Origin: JAVJRN01 sp040218415
GTDB lineage: Bacteria > Bacteroidota > Bacteroidia > Cytophagales > Cyclobacteriaceae
Direction: 5' to 3'
NCBI GenBank assembly: GCA_040218415.1
Contig: JAVJRN010000066.1
Coordinates: forward strand, 62,001 to 126,000
DNA: 64,000 nt
The notes beneath the pieces are model-generated. The model had not been told where the DNA came from, did not search any database, and worked only from the letters and a program-made list of their open reading frames with translations. Shown piece after piece: positions 27,508-36,771 of this stretch. The position numbers and the translations under genes are program-made. Position 1 is the stretch's first letter. Each line of letters opens with the position of its first letter.

Positions 27508-28367
27508 TTAAATCACCAAATACAGAATACATTTTTAAACCACTGATACTCATTACTGACGAAGAGCTTTCCTCTTTAATGGTGGCAATCAAGAATAGGT
27601 ATGGACTGGATTTTACCAATTATGAGCGCGCTTCACTAAAGCGAGGTATTGGCAGACTGATGCTGAAACATCACATGGATTCCTCATTAGACCTGTGGAG
27701 CAGAATATTAAAGGATCAAGACTTTTTTCATAATGCCATCGACGACCTTTTGGTAAACCTGACGGAGTTATTCAGAAATCCAGATGTTTGGATTCAAATC
27801 AGAGATAACATTTTGGATAAGTTTCATTCAAAGTCTTTGTCTATATGGCATGCAGGCTGTTCTACAGGCGAGGAAGTTTATACCATGTCTATCGTTTTAG
27901 AAGAAAAAGGAATACTCTCAAAAACAAAAATTGTAGGTTCGGATTTGAGTAAACGCGCATTGGTAAAGGCAAGAAAAGGTGACTACTCGTTAGAAATACT
28001 CAAACAATACTTAACTCCGTTTTTGAAATACTTCCCGAAAAGGAAACTAGAGGATTATTTTGACTACCAAGAGAAACACGCCACCATTAAGCCAGCTTAT
28101 AAGCAACAAGTTACCTACAAAAGCCATAATTTAGTGAACGATCCACCACTTGGCGAGTTTGATATTATTTTTTGTCGAAATGTCATGATCTATTTCGATA
28201 TTGAATTAAAAAAGAAAGTACTTGAACTTATGTATAAAAGTTTGAAGCCGGAAGGTTACTTTATTATTGGATATTATGATATAATGCCTGAGCTGGGTAA
28301 AAAGTATTTCGATCTGGTTGATATCAAAACCAGAATTTATAAAAAGAAGAAAAACGCAACAATATAA
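27504..28367 (+). CDS. cheR: Chemotaxis protein methyltransferase CheR
   Basis: This 287-residue enzyme methylates receptor glutamates using SAM. The N-terminal helical domain (about 15-85) carries KNRYGLDFTNYERASLKRGI. The SAM-binding domain contains SIWHAGCSTGEEVYTMSIV and GSDLSKRALVKARKG, with DIIFCRNVMIYFD (motif for the receptor-methylation active site) and LKPEGYFIIGY. Its start overlaps cheA (ATGA) and its TAA stop shares one base with the next gene's ATG. Confidence 0.96.
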   Translation: MIKSPNTEYIFKPLILITDEELSSLMVAIKNRYGLDFTNYERASLKRGIGRLMLKHHMDSSLDLWSRILKDQDFFHNAIDDLLVNLTELFRNPDVWIQIRDNILDKFHSKSLSIWHAGCSTGEEVYTMSIVLEEKGILSKTKIVGSDLSKRALVKARKGDYSLEILKQYLTPFLKYFPKRKLEDYFDYQEKHATIKPAYKQQVTYKSHNLVNDPPLGEFDIIFCRNVMIYFDIELKKKVLELMYKSLKPEGYFIIGYYDIMPELGKKYFDLVDIKTRIYKKKKNATI

Positions 28368-28726
28368 TGAAGAAGCGAACCTTGATCGTTGACGATTCTA
28401 CTTACATGCGAATGAACTTGAAAAAGAAGCTCCAAGCCTTGGGCTATGACGTAATTGGTGAGGCTAGAACGGGAGAAGAGGCACTGGATCTCATTGAACT
28501 TCTTTCGCCAGATTTAATAACTTTAGATAATATACTTCCAGATATGTCCGGTTTAGATATACTCGAAGTGCTAAAACAGAAAAAAATAGCTATTAATGTT
28601 TTAATGATTAGCGCTTTGGGACAAAAGTCAATAATAAGATTGGCTAACGAATACAATATCAAAGGATATTTGATAAAACCATTTGATGACTATCAACTTG
28701 AAGCAGCCCTTGATTTTAAATTTTAA
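28367..28726 (+). CDS. Single-domain response regulator (CheY-like), first of three
   Basis: This 119-residue receiver has acidic pocket VDDSTYM, phospho-acceptor Asp54 (LITLDNILPDMSG), switch Ser (LMISALGQ) and Lys in GYLIKPFDD. It has no output domain, so it acts by docking on a target. It starts one base inside the cheR stop codon. The sequence around Asp54 (LITLDNILPDM) is identical to that of the receiver at 29474, so the two are close paralogs. Confidence 0.94.
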   Translation: MKKRTLIVDDSTYMRMNLKKKLQALGYDVIGEARTGEEALDLIELLSPDLITLDNILPDMSGLDILEVLKQKKIAINVLMISALGQKSIIRLANEYNIKGYLIKPFDDYQLEAALDFKF

Positions 28727-28831
28727 TCCAAATAAAAACTGATTCAGGCGGAAAATAGATGCACTGGTCGAGAAAATTTAGTAACCAACTTATGATTTAA
28801 TCAATTTACATAACCAACCGTAATTGTACCT

Positions 28832-29437
28832 ATGCTTGATAATTTCAACGAAAGCGAACTTAAAGTAGCCTCCAAACTTATGTTTGATGGTTTGTCAATG
28901 GCCAAATCTTCCATGGAAATGATCTTGCAGAGTCCCATTTCTTTAGAAAAGGTGAACTATAGCGACAATGTAACGTTTCCAGTTCCAAAATTCGAAACTG
29001 AAACCAACTACAACGTCCATATCATTAAAACGGAGTTGATGGGAGACTTGAAAGGAACTAGTTATTTGATTTTTTCCGATGCTGAGGTTAATAAAATTTT
29101 CAAGGCTTGCCTACCAGAAAAGTTTCTCAAAGACAATTCGCCAGAAAATGAGTTAATGAAAATGGGGTTTTTAACAGAAATAGATAATATGGTGGCAGCA
29201 TCTGTGATTACAGAGTTTTCTAATTCTTTGAATCTGGAAATTTATGGTATGGTACCCACTTTAGAAGTCAAAAAATCGCTTGAAGTTAACAGGTTCTTAG
29301 AAAATGAAGCAGGTGAATTAGATCACATTGTTCATTTTAAAGCCAATTTTCATGGCACAGAATTAGACATAGCGCCTGATTTTCTTTGGATTCTTCATGA
29401 AGATTTCATCGACAAAATTAAGGATAGCCTAAAGTAA
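28832..29437 (+). CDS. CheC/CheX-type phosphatase-like protein
   Basis: This 201-residue cytosolic protein carries the CheC/CheX/FliY signature GFLTEIDNMVAASVITEFSN, with catalytic-type Glu116 and Asn119 spaced E-x2-N, followed by the expected strand-rich second half. The usual second E-x2-N of CheC is not obvious: the N-terminal half has SELKVASKLMFDGLSMAKSS instead, so it may have a single active site like a CheX half. Family knowledge says it removes phosphate from CheY-P. It sits between two paralogous receivers with 105 and 36 base gaps. Confidence 0.82.
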   Translation: MLDNFNESELKVASKLMFDGLSMAKSSMEMILQSPISLEKVNYSDNVTFPVPKFETETNYNVHIIKTELMGDLKGTSYLIFSDAEVNKIFKACLPEKFLKDNSPENELMKMGFLTEIDNMVAASVITEFSNSLNLEIYGMVPTLEVKKSLEVNRFLENEAGELDHIVHFKANFHGTELDIAPDFLWILHEDFIDKIKDSLK

Positions 29438-29473
29438 TTTCAGTTTAAAAAGACCCTAATCACAAGATATACA

Positions 29474-29833
29474 ATGAGAAAAACAGTATTAGTCGTTGAC
29501 GATTCTATTTATATGAGATCTTTAGTAAGGACTACTTTGGAGGAAGCTGGATTTGAAGTAGTAGGGGAAGCCCAAAATGGCGAAACCGCAATTGATTTAG
29601 CTTTGGAGCTAAGTCCAGACCTTATCACCTTGGATAATATTTTGCCAGATATGATGGGCTTTGAAGTGCTAAAAGTTTTGAAAGAGGAAGGATTAGCCTC
29701 GAAAATCATCATGATTAGTGCGGTAGGTCAGCAGACGGTAGTCAATAAGGGAAAAGAATTAGGAGCATCAGAATATATTGTGAAGCCTTTTACACCAGAG
29801 GGCTTGTTAGAAGTTGTAAATCGTGTAATTTAG
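29474..29833 (+). CDS. Single-domain response regulator (CheY-like), second of three
   Basis: This 119-residue receiver has pocket VDDSIYM, Asp54 (LITLDNILPDMMG), switch IMISAVGQ and Lys in YIVKPFTPEG. It is a close paralog of the receiver at 28367 (same length, same LITLDNILPDM block). It lies between the CheC/CheX-type gene and the large NIT-type kinase gene, which makes it a good candidate substrate of that kinase. Confidence 0.94.
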   Translation: MRKTVLVVDDSIYMRSLVRTTLEEAGFEVVGEAQNGETAIDLALELSPDLITLDNILPDMMGFEVLKVLKEEGLASKIIMISAVGQQTVVNKGKELGASEYIVKPFTPEGLLEVVNRVI

Positions 29834-29872
29834 ATTGTGTTTACACTCACACCACTAACAAGCTAGTTCTAT

Positions 29873-32470
29873 ATGAAAAAATTATATGATTTACCGATTA
29901 GGAAGAAATTTGCGGTAGTCATTGTCCCTCTAATTGTAATTATTATATGCTTCGATTATCTCCAAATTAAATACAATTATCTCGACTACTCCGATGCGGA
30001 TAGGCTCAACAGTGCAATCGTTTTAGGAGTAGAAATCAATCATGCTGTACATGAACTCCAGAAGGAACGTAGTATTTCTATTGGTTTCTTAGCAAATCAA
30101 GGTTTTGAGTTTGAGCAGGCTCTTAAAAAGCAGCGTTCAATTACTGACAGTACCCTCAATCAATTCTATTCTGAACTTGATAGATCAGACTTTGCTGGAT
30201 TGTTATCGACTCATAAAAATGAGATAGAACTGCTGAAAAGGGATTTTGAAGGATTGAAATCCTTGCGCGACAATATCGATAGGTTGGGGATTACTCCAGC
30301 ACAAAGTCTTCAATACTTTTCAAAAATCAATGAAATCGCACTCAATGCGGTAAATGGTTTAATTAATGAGACCCGAGACAAAGACATTGCACAACAAGTT
30401 CACGCATTAATCTATTTCTTAAAAGCCAAAGAAAGGGCCAGTGTAGAGCGAGCCATTGGGACTCAAGCATTCTCAGAAGATCAAATAGGAGATGAGCTCT
30501 ATAGTACATTCAGTGCGTTAATTGCAGAGCAAAGGTCATATACCGACGCGTTTTTAGTGATAGCCGATGAGACATCTACTGACTTTTACAAAAGAACTGT
30601 CTCTGGACATGATGTAGAAGAAGTTTCTAGATTGAGAGCATTAATACTGGCGCGAAAGGATTTTAAATCTGATCCCAACTATTGGTATGCAATGACTACC
30701 AGCAAAATCAACATGCTAAAGAAGGTAGAAGATCATATCAGTGAAGAGCTCCTCATTCATACAGAAACCCTCGCAGCGAGTGCTTTTAAAAATTTCTGGG
30801 TTTTCTTGATTCTAGATATTTTGATCGGAATTGTTGCTTTCTACCTGATGTCCACAATCGTGACTAATCTTCTTGCCAATGTCAGTCTTTTGGAATCCTT
30901 CACAAAAAGAATTTCGAAGGGCGACCTTTCCAAAAAGGTCAAGATTGAAACCAAAGATGAAATTGGTCAATATGCAAAAACCTTTAACGTCATGTTGAAT
31001 GAAATCAATATTTCCCATGATATATTGAGAAAGGAAAGAGATAAAGCCAAGTTTTTATACAATAATATTTATCGTGTTTCTTTGATGGTTTTTCAGAATA
31101 TTCAGCAGGGAATATTCTTGTTAGATAGAAACTTTAAAATGAGTAAACTGCACTCAAAATCAATGGAATCCATCTTTGGGATTCAAAAAATTGCCGGTGA
31201 AAATTTCTCCAACTTCATGCGTCCATTGATAATTCCTCGCGACTTAGAAGCATTAGAAATGTTTATGAGGCACCTTTTTAATGCAGACATGGATGAGGAA
31301 GTGGTGAATCAGTTGAATCCAATAGAACAAGTAAAAATTTATAATGAAAGCGGAGGAACTGTAAGCACGAAGTTTATTCGCGTAATGTTCACGCGGATTT
31401 GGAAGGGTGATCAAATAAAGAATATTATGGTCACCGTTTCAGACGAAACCGAGTCCATTTTATTGCAGCAGCACCTAGAAGAGGCAGAAAAAAAGAAAAA
31501 GCAAGAAACTGAGCAAGTGCTCAGCATTTTGAAAATTGATCCTTCTTTAATCAGAGGGTTCTTGTATAATGCAAAGCGCACATTAAAAGGCGTTTCAGAA
31601 AAATATGAAGCAAATAAAAAGAAGAATTTAGTAGAGTTGCTCGATTTCACCTTTCAAACTATACATAATTTAAAAGGTAATGCAGTAGTCATTGGACTCG
31701 ATTTGATGAGTAATAAATTTCATGAGATAGAAGACTCATTAGATAAGCTAAGAGGGAAACAGGTCACTGGTAAAGATTTTTTGACTGTACTATACGAGAT
31801 AGACGAAGCAGATCGAATGATCGATGATATGAGCACAATGCTAAGGAAGGTTGCCGATATTTATCGAAAATATCCATCTGGAGGCCATATTGTGAGTAAT
31901 ATCATGCTAATTGACACATTGGAAAAGGCCGTAAAGGTGATGTCAAATAAAATTGAAAAACCGGTAGACTTCTCATTTAACAACGAGGCTAATTTTGTAA
32001 TCCCTGATCATTATATCAACAACTTCAGAGATATCATGATTCAACTTATTCGAAATAGCATTACCCATGGTATTGAAGAGCGAAGTGTAAGAATGAATGC
32101 CGGTAAGAAGATTAGCGCCAGTATTACCGTGGATTTGGATCAACCAAAAGATAAGGAAGTGCTGCGTATTACGTATTCAGATGATGGTAAAGGTTTGGAT
32201 ATTGATATGATCACCAAAAATGCGGTTACAAGAAATTTCATAACCGAATTTGAAGCAAAAAACATAAGTCCTGAAAAAGCTGTAGCACTTATTTATGAAC
32301 CTGGATTCTCTACATCTGAAGAGGTAGATGAGTATTCGGGACGAGGACAAGGAATGAGTCTTGTTGCCTCCTTAATTCAAGATATGAACGGAACGTTTAA
32401 CGTCAGCTTCGAAGAAAATAAATATTTCAAAATGGTAATCGATTTACCACTGGTGCCAAAAGCCACCTAA
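29873..32470 (+). CDS. Membrane NIT-HAMP-HPt-HATPase kinase (CheA-like second kinase)
   Basis: This 865-residue protein has TM1 (about 12-30), then a periplasmic NIT (nitrate/nitrite-sensing) domain with HELQKERSISIGFLA (60-74), QRSITDSTLNQF and FLKAKERASVERAIGTQAFS (182-201). TM2 (about 308-332) and HAMP (333-385) follow, with a PAS-like region (400-530). The HPt-like domain has His598 in TIHNLKGNAVV. A CheA-type HATPase has LIRNSITHGIEE (725-736), DDGKGLD (770-776) and GRGQGMS (823-829). It has no P5/CheW domain and no receiver. HPt immediately before the ATPase in a receptor kinase is uncommon; it looks like a receptor and CheA fused without CheW. Nitrate sensing itself is only family inference. 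Confidence 0.9.
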   Translation: MKKLYDLPIRKKFAVVIVPLIVIIICFDYLQIKYNYLDYSDADRLNSAIVLGVEINHAVHELQKERSISIGFLANQGFEFEQALKKQRSITDSTLNQFYSELDRSDFAGLLSTHKNEIELLKRDFEGLKSLRDNIDRLGITPAQSLQYFSKINEIALNAVNGLINETRDKDIAQQVHALIYFLKAKERASVERAIGTQAFSEDQIGDELYSTFSALIAEQRSYTDAFLVIADETSTDFYKRTVSGHDVEEVSRLRALILARKDFKSDPNYWYAMTTSKINMLKKVEDHISEELLIHTETLAASAFKNFWVFLILDILIGIVAFYLMSTIVTNLLANVSLLESFTKRISKGDLSKKVKIETKDEIGQYAKTFNVMLNEINISHDILRKERDKAKFLYNNIYRVSLMVFQNIQQGIFLLDRNFKMSKLHSKSMESIFGIQKIAGENFSNFMRPLIIPRDLEALEMFMRHLFNADMDEEVVNQLNPIEQVKIYNESGGTVSTKFIRVMFTRIWKGDQIKNIMVTVSDETESILLQQHLEEAEKKKKQETEQVLSILKIDPSLIRGFLYNAKRTLKGVSEKYEANKKKNLVELLDFTFQTIHNLKGNAVVIGLDLMSNKFHEIEDSLDKLRGKQVTGKDFLTVLYEIDEADRMIDDMSTMLRKVADIYRKYPSGGHIVSNIMLIDTLEKAVKVMSNKIEKPVDFSFNNEANFVIPDHYINNFRDIMIQLIRNSITHGIEERSVRMNAGKKISASITVDLDQPKDKEVLRITYSDDGKGLDIDMITKNAVTRNFITEFEAKNISPEKAVALIYEPGFSTSEEVDEYSGRGQGMSLVASLIQDMNGTFNVSFEENKYFKMVIDLPLVPKAT

Positions 32471-32476
32471 GAAGAC

Positions 32477-32854
32477 ATGCCGATGAGACTACTAATAGTT
32501 GATGATTCTTCCATAATGCGTAGAATAATTGAGAAAAATCTCGCTAGTTATGATATTGAAATCATTGGAATGGCCTCAAATGGAGAAGATGCTATCGAAA
32601 TTATCAAAGAGAAAAAACCGGACGTAATTACCTTAGATATTACCATGCCAGGGATGGATGGATTGGCGTGTTTAGATCAAATAATGATTTTTCACCCTAA
32701 AGCTAAAGTGATGATAATCACCGCTTTATCGGACAAGTTAACTGGGCTAAAGGCATTGGACAAAGGAGCCAGAGGGTTTTTATACAAGCCTGTAAATGCC
32801 GCTGACCTGGAGAAAGCCTTTAATCGATTATTGAAAAGAAATGAAAACCAGTAA
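32477..32854 (+). CDS. Single-domain response regulator (CheY-like), third of three
   Basis: This 125-residue receiver has pocket VDDSSIM, Asp54 (VITLDITMPGMDG), switch MIITALSD and Lys in GFLYKPVNAADL. It is more like classic CheY than the other two receivers. It lies six bases after the NIT kinase gene and overlaps the CheX-like gene by 14 bases, so kinase, receiver and phosphatase are made together. Confidence 0.94.
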   Translation: MPMRLLIVDDSSIMRRIIEKNLASYDIEIIGMASNGEDAIEIIKEKKPDVITLDITMPGMDGLACLDQIMIFHPKAKVMIITALSDKLTGLKALDKGARGFLYKPVNAADLEKAFNRLLKRNENQ

Positions 32855-33308
32855 GGCAGAATTTGACGCAACATGTAATTTGTTTATTAATTCGGTAAAC
32901 AACTATTTCAGACATCTTACCGACATAGATTCAGAGTTGAATGTCCCTTATTTGAAAGAATCGGAAGGCTTAGTGCTTAAAGATTACACAGGTATGATTG
33001 GTATCTCTGGAAATAGAAAAGGGTTTGTATACATTTCGGCAAACCGTACCATGTATGAAGATTTAATCAAAATATTTATCGGAATAGACAACCCTACAGA
33101 AGAAGACATTTTGGATATGGCCGGAGAAATATCCAACGTAGTAGCTGGAAATGTAAGGGCTAATCTTGGGACAAATTTCATGATATCTGTACCTATTGTC
33201 TTTAATGGTATGCCTGGAAAACTGAAAATTCCAGATGATGTTTCATTATATGTTATCCCAATTGTGTGGAATAGTCACGAGGCATTTGTTGTTATCGGAC
33301 TACAATAG
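32841..33308 (+). CDS. cheX: CheX-like phosphatase
   Basis: This 155-residue protein has the CheX catalytic signature ILDMAGEISNVVAGNVRANL with Glu96 and Asn99, preceded by GFVYISANRTMYEDLI, which matches the CheX strand-helix arrangement. CheX dimers dephosphorylate CheY-P rapidly. Its ATG lies within the end of the receiver gene (14-base overlap), the strongest coupling in the cluster, which points to that receiver as its substrate. It is the last gene; a terminator follows. Confidence 0.88.
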   Translation: MKTSKAEFDATCNLFINSVNNYFRHLTDIDSELNVPYLKESEGLVLKDYTGMIGISGNRKGFVYISANRTMYEDLIKIFIGIDNPTEEDILDMAGEISNVVAGNVRANLGTNFMISVPIVFNGMPGKLKIPDDVSLYVIPIVWNSHEAFVVIGLQ

Positions 33309-33335
33309 AGATTTGACCAATGTAAGTTTAGAATA

Positions 33336-33375
33336 ATCATATTGAAGACCTAAAATGCTCTTCAATATGATTTTA
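33336..33375 (+). terminator. Terminator of the chemosensory cluster
   Basis: ATCATATTGAAG (33336-33347) and CTTCAATATGAT (33360-33371) form a perfect 12-base stem with a 12-base loop followed by TTTT. A second palindrome, GCTCAATATTGAGC, lies at 33399-33412 and may serve the convergent tyrS transcript. Both sit in the 133 bases between the two convergent genes. Confidence 0.72.
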
Positions 33376-33441
33376 AAATACTGATAGTCAATATTATAGC
33401 TCAATATTGAGCTTACTTGCCTCTTATTTTTGATTTCTCGA

Positions 33442-34725
33442 TTAACCTTCTACAGTAATGAGAAAATAGTTCTTTTTCCCTTTTTGAGCTAAAATATACT
33501 TGTCCTGAAGTAAGTCTATAATCACCGACTCTTCTGGATTCGTCATTTTCATTTTATTGATACTTACACCACCTGCTTTGATCATTCGTCTTGCTTCACC
33601 TTTCGATGGGAATACAATTCCATTGGTGATTTCTGATAACAGCTCTGTTACGTTTTGTGCATTTTCAAATGCTTCTCTCGTGATGCTGGTTTTTGGTACA
33701 CCGTCAAAAACTTGTAGCAAGGTCGTTTCATTCAAACTTGCCAAATCTTCCGTAGTAGACTTACCGAATAAGATATTCGACGCTTTTTTGGCTGTTTCTA
33801 GATCTGCTTCGCTATGAACTCTGATCGTGATTTCGTCGGCCAAGGCTTTTTGAAGTAATCGCATATGTGGTGCTTCCTGATGCTCGGTGATTAATGCCTC
33901 AATTTCTTCCTTTCCCTTGATGCTGAATATTTTAATAAAATTCACCACATCCTCATCAGAAGCGTTGATCCAATATTGATAAAACTGATATGGAGATGTT
34001 TTTTCTGCATCCAGCCAAATATTACCACTTTCTGATTTACCAAATTTTGATCCATCCGCTTTTGTAATAAGGGGAGTAGTCATGGCAAATGCCTGACCTT
34101 GTCCTTTTCGTCTGATTAATTCCGTTCCTGTAACGATATTTCCCCATTGGTCTGAGCCGCCAAGTTGAAGCATGGCGTTCTTATTTTTCCAAAGCCAATA
34201 AAAATCGTAACCTTGAACAAGTTGGTAGCTGAATTCTGTGAAGGAGAGTCCGGTTTCAAGTCGTTTTTGGACTGAGTCCTTGCTCATCATGTAGCTCACC
34301 GTAAGGTGCTTACCTACATCTCTGATAAATTCTAAAAAGTTAAATTCTTTAAACCAGTCATAATTATTAACCACTTCTGCAGCATTTTCTCCAGTAAAGT
34401 CAAGAAACTTTTCTAGTTGCCTTTGCACGCAAAGTAGATTGTGATTGAGCGTACCTTCATCCAATAAGTTCCTTTCCGCTGATTTACCAGAAGGATCACC
34501 CACCATGCCTGTTGCACCACCTACAAGCGCTATTGGCTTATGTCCACATCTTTGCAGGTGCATTAATGTCATTATTTGAACAAGGTTGCCGATATGTAGT
34601 GAGTCGGCCGTAGGATCAAAGCCGATATAGGCTGCTGTCATCTCTTTATTAAGTTGCTCTTCCGTTCCTGGCATGATGTCGTGTATCATCCCTCTCCATG
34701 TCAATTCTCCTACAAAGTCTTTCAT
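33442..34725 (-). CDS. tyrS: Tyrosyl-tRNA synthetase
   Basis: This 427-residue class I synthetase joins tyrosine to tRNA-Tyr. It has the HIGH-type motif HIGN (in ADSLHIGNLVQIM), tyrosine pocket YQLVQGYDFYWL with GGSDQWGNI, and the KMSKS-type loop KFGKS. A C-terminal S4-like RNA-binding region holds EARRMIKAGGVSINKMKM. A longer TTG reading from 34731 is possible, but the ATG at 34725, with AAGGA upstream and the normal family start MKDF, is preferred. A TATTTTTG -7 box lies about 30 bases upstream. Confidence 0.97.
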   Translation of the reverse strand: MKDFVGELTWRGMIHDIMPGTEEQLNKEMTAAYIGFDPTADSLHIGNLVQIMTLMHLQRCGHKPIALVGGATGMVGDPSGKSAERNLLDEGTLNHNLLCVQRQLEKFLDFTGENAAEVVNNYDWFKEFNFLEFIRDVGKHLTVSYMMSKDSVQKRLETGLSFTEFSYQLVQGYDFYWLWKNKNAMLQLGGSDQWGNIVTGTELIRRKGQGQAFAMTTPLITKADGSKFGKSESGNIWLDAEKTSPYQFYQYWINASDEDVVNFIKIFSIKGKEEIEALITEHQEAPHMRLLQKALADEITIRVHSEADLETAKKASNILFGKSTTEDLASLNETTLLQVFDGVPKTSITREAFENAQNVTELLSEITNGIVFPSKGEARRMIKAGGVSINKMKMTNPEESVIIDLLQDKYILAQKGKKNYFLITVEG

Positions 34726-34753
34726 CGTCAATTCCTTATCTTAATAAAGTGCG

Positions 34754-34761
34754 CAAAAATA
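34754..34761 (-). promoter_or_regulatory. Probable -7 box of tyrS
   Basis: On the minus strand TATTTTTG (34761-34754) matches TAnnTTTG, 28 bases before the tyrS ATG. I find no TTG at the ideal upstream spacing, so this is a moderate call. Confidence 0.42.
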
Positions 34762-34854
34762 GAAGTACCCTTGAGATAATCCATCGCATCAAATGATTTT
34801 TATCTTTTTTTAATCATTGAGAAATAAGTTAATTTATTTTCTAAATGGAATATT

Positions 34855-36771
34855 ATGGGTGATCTCAATGTCAAAGTTATTTCTACGCAAAAGCAACTCA
34901 ATGATTTTACAAGGTATTTATTAAAAGATATTCATGCACTTGAAAGAATGCTGGCAGAAGATTGGTTCAATAAAGAGCCTTTACATATTGGTGCAGAACA
35001 AGAAATTTGTATTGTGGATAACCACTATAAGCCCGTGCCTAAGTCAATGAGTTTACTGGAAAAACTTGATGATTCTTTTACAACAGAGCTGGCATTATTC
35101 AATATTGAAGCGAATTTAGATCCACTGCCGTATACAGGTAGTTGCTTTTCTCAGCTAGAAGCCAATCTTAATGAAAAGATGAATATGCTCAGAGCCTTAG
35201 GAGATACTCAGAAACTTGATTTTGTTTTGACGGGGATACTTCCCACCATAAGGAAGTTTGACTTGGAAATTGAAAATCTAACGCCATTAGAAAGGTATCG
35301 TTCTTTATTAAAAGCCATCGCCAAAATGCGAGGTAATAATTATGAACTTAGAATTAGTGGCTTAGATGAATTGAATCTCAAGCACGATTCTGCGATGCTT
35401 GAATCTTGTAATACCTCTTTTCAAGTGCATCTTCAAGTTACGCCAGAGGAGTTTGTGCAGAAATACAATATTGCTCAGGCACTAGCGGCTCCAGTTTTAG
35501 CCATAAGTTGTAATTCGCCGCTTCTATTAGGTAAAAGGCTTTGGTCTGAAACCAGAGTGGCCTTATTTCAACAATCGGTGGATACCCGAATTACAGGTGA
35601 ACATATTCGAGATAGAAGCCCACGCGTCACTTTTGGAAATGATTGGTTGAGAAATTCAATTGTAGATATGTACAAAGACGATATCGTGCGGTATCGCGTC
35701 ATGTTAATGTCTGATTTTGAGCCAGATGTTATGGCACTTATGGATCAGGGAATAACGCCAAAGCTTCGAGCATTAACCATTCATAATTCCACTGTATATC
35801 GTTGGAATAGACCTTGTTATGGCGTGAGTCCCGATGGGAGACCTCATTTAAGAATAGAAAATCGGGTACTTCCCTCAGGGCCATCAACAATCGATGAAGT
35901 ATCAAATGCTGCATTTTGGATTGGACTCATGAGCGGATTTAATGAGCACTATCCAAACATTGAAGAAAAAATGGAATTCCATCACGCAAAAGATAATTTC
36001 TTTTCAGCCGCGCATGATGGTATGAACACAGATTTTGCTTGGATAGGAGGCAAAAAGGTAGATGTGCAAACCTTAATCAAAGAAGAACTTTTGCCTATTG
36101 CCAGAGAGGGTTTAGAAAAAAACAATATAGCTAAAGCTGACATTGATCGTTATCTGGAGGTCATCGAAGAGCGAAATGAATCGAGGCAAACAGGGACACA
36201 GTGGATTGTGGACTCTCACACCAAGCTTGGAAAGCTAACTAGCCGAGAAGAAGTGCTCGTAGGTTTGACGTGTAATATGATCGAAAACCAGCGAAAAGGG
36301 TTGCCAGTCCACAAATGGGAATTGGCAAGTTTGGAATCACTGAATAATTGGACGCCTCATACCATGTTGGTCGAAGAGTTTATGACCACAGATCTATTTA
36401 CTGTGCAGGCCAATGATATTCCGGAGCTTGTGGCCGACATTATCAATTGGCGTAAAATAAAACATGTGCCTGTGGAAGACGACAAAGGCAGAATAAAGGG
36501 AATGATTAATTATCGGGTGCTGTTAAAGTATTACAGCAAAAAAATGAATGTGAGTCCAAATGAAAATGTGATGGTTAAAGATCTCATGGATACCAATCCG
36601 ACAACAATTCACCCTGAGGCCACAGTCAGTGAAGCCTTGGCGCTAATGAAGTCAAAGACCACCGATTGCTTGCCAGTAGTGAAAAACGGGAAATTAGTAG
36701 GGATAATCACGGAGGGCAATTTTCTCAATATCACCGCCAGTATACTGAAAAACCTATCTTCGCGTGATTGA
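34855..36771 (+). CDS. GCS2-type glutamate-cysteine-ligase-like enzyme fused to two CBS domains
   Basis: This 638-residue protein has a GCS2-like amidoligase domain at about 40-430: HIGAEQEICIVD (catalytic acids), ALFNIEANLDP, CNTSFQVHLQV, ALTIHNSTVYRWNRPC and HLRIENRVLPSGPS. C-terminally it carries a CBS pair (about 505-560 MTTDLFTVQANDI and 573-632 DTNPTTIHPEATVSEALALM), which normally binds adenine nucleotides to regulate activity. GCS2 proteins of the YbdK type join glutamate to an amine. The CBS fusion implies energy-state control. The next gene is an aspartoacylase-like hydrolase, a pairing described for amidoligase clusters. The true substrate is unknown. Confidence 0.9.
   Translation: MGDLNVKVISTQKQLNDFTRYLLKDIHALERMLAEDWFNKEPLHIGAEQEICIVDNHYKPVPKSMSLLEKLDDSFTTELALFNIEANLDPLPYTGSCFSQLEANLNEKMNMLRALGDTQKLDFVLTGILPTIRKFDLEIENLTPLERYRSLLKAIAKMRGNNYELRISGLDELNLKHDSAMLESCNTSFQVHLQVTPEEFVQKYNIAQALAAPVLAISCNSPLLLGKRLWSETRVALFQQSVDTRITGEHIRDRSPRVTFGNDWLRNSIVDMYKDDIVRYRVMLMSDFEPDVMALMDQGITPKLRALTIHNSTVYRWNRPCYGVSPDGRPHLRIENRVLPSGPSTIDEVSNAAFWIGLMSGFNEHYPNIEEKMEFHHAKDNFFSAAHDGMNTDFAWIGGKKVDVQTLIKEELLPIAREGLEKNNIAKADIDRYLEVIEERNESRQTGTQWIVDSHTKLGKLTSREEVLVGLTCNMIENQRKGLPVHKWELASLESLNNWTPHTMLVEEFMTTDLFTVQANDIPELVADIINWRKIKHVPVEDDKGRIKGMINYRVLLKYYSKKMNVSPNENVMVKDLMDTNPTTIHPEATVSEALALMKSKTTDCLPVVKNGKLVGIITEGNFLNITASILKNLSSRD

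Noticed and set aside
32692..33181. Antisense frames over the third receiver and CheX genes
   Set aside because: No ribosome-binding site or domain; shadows of the sense genes.
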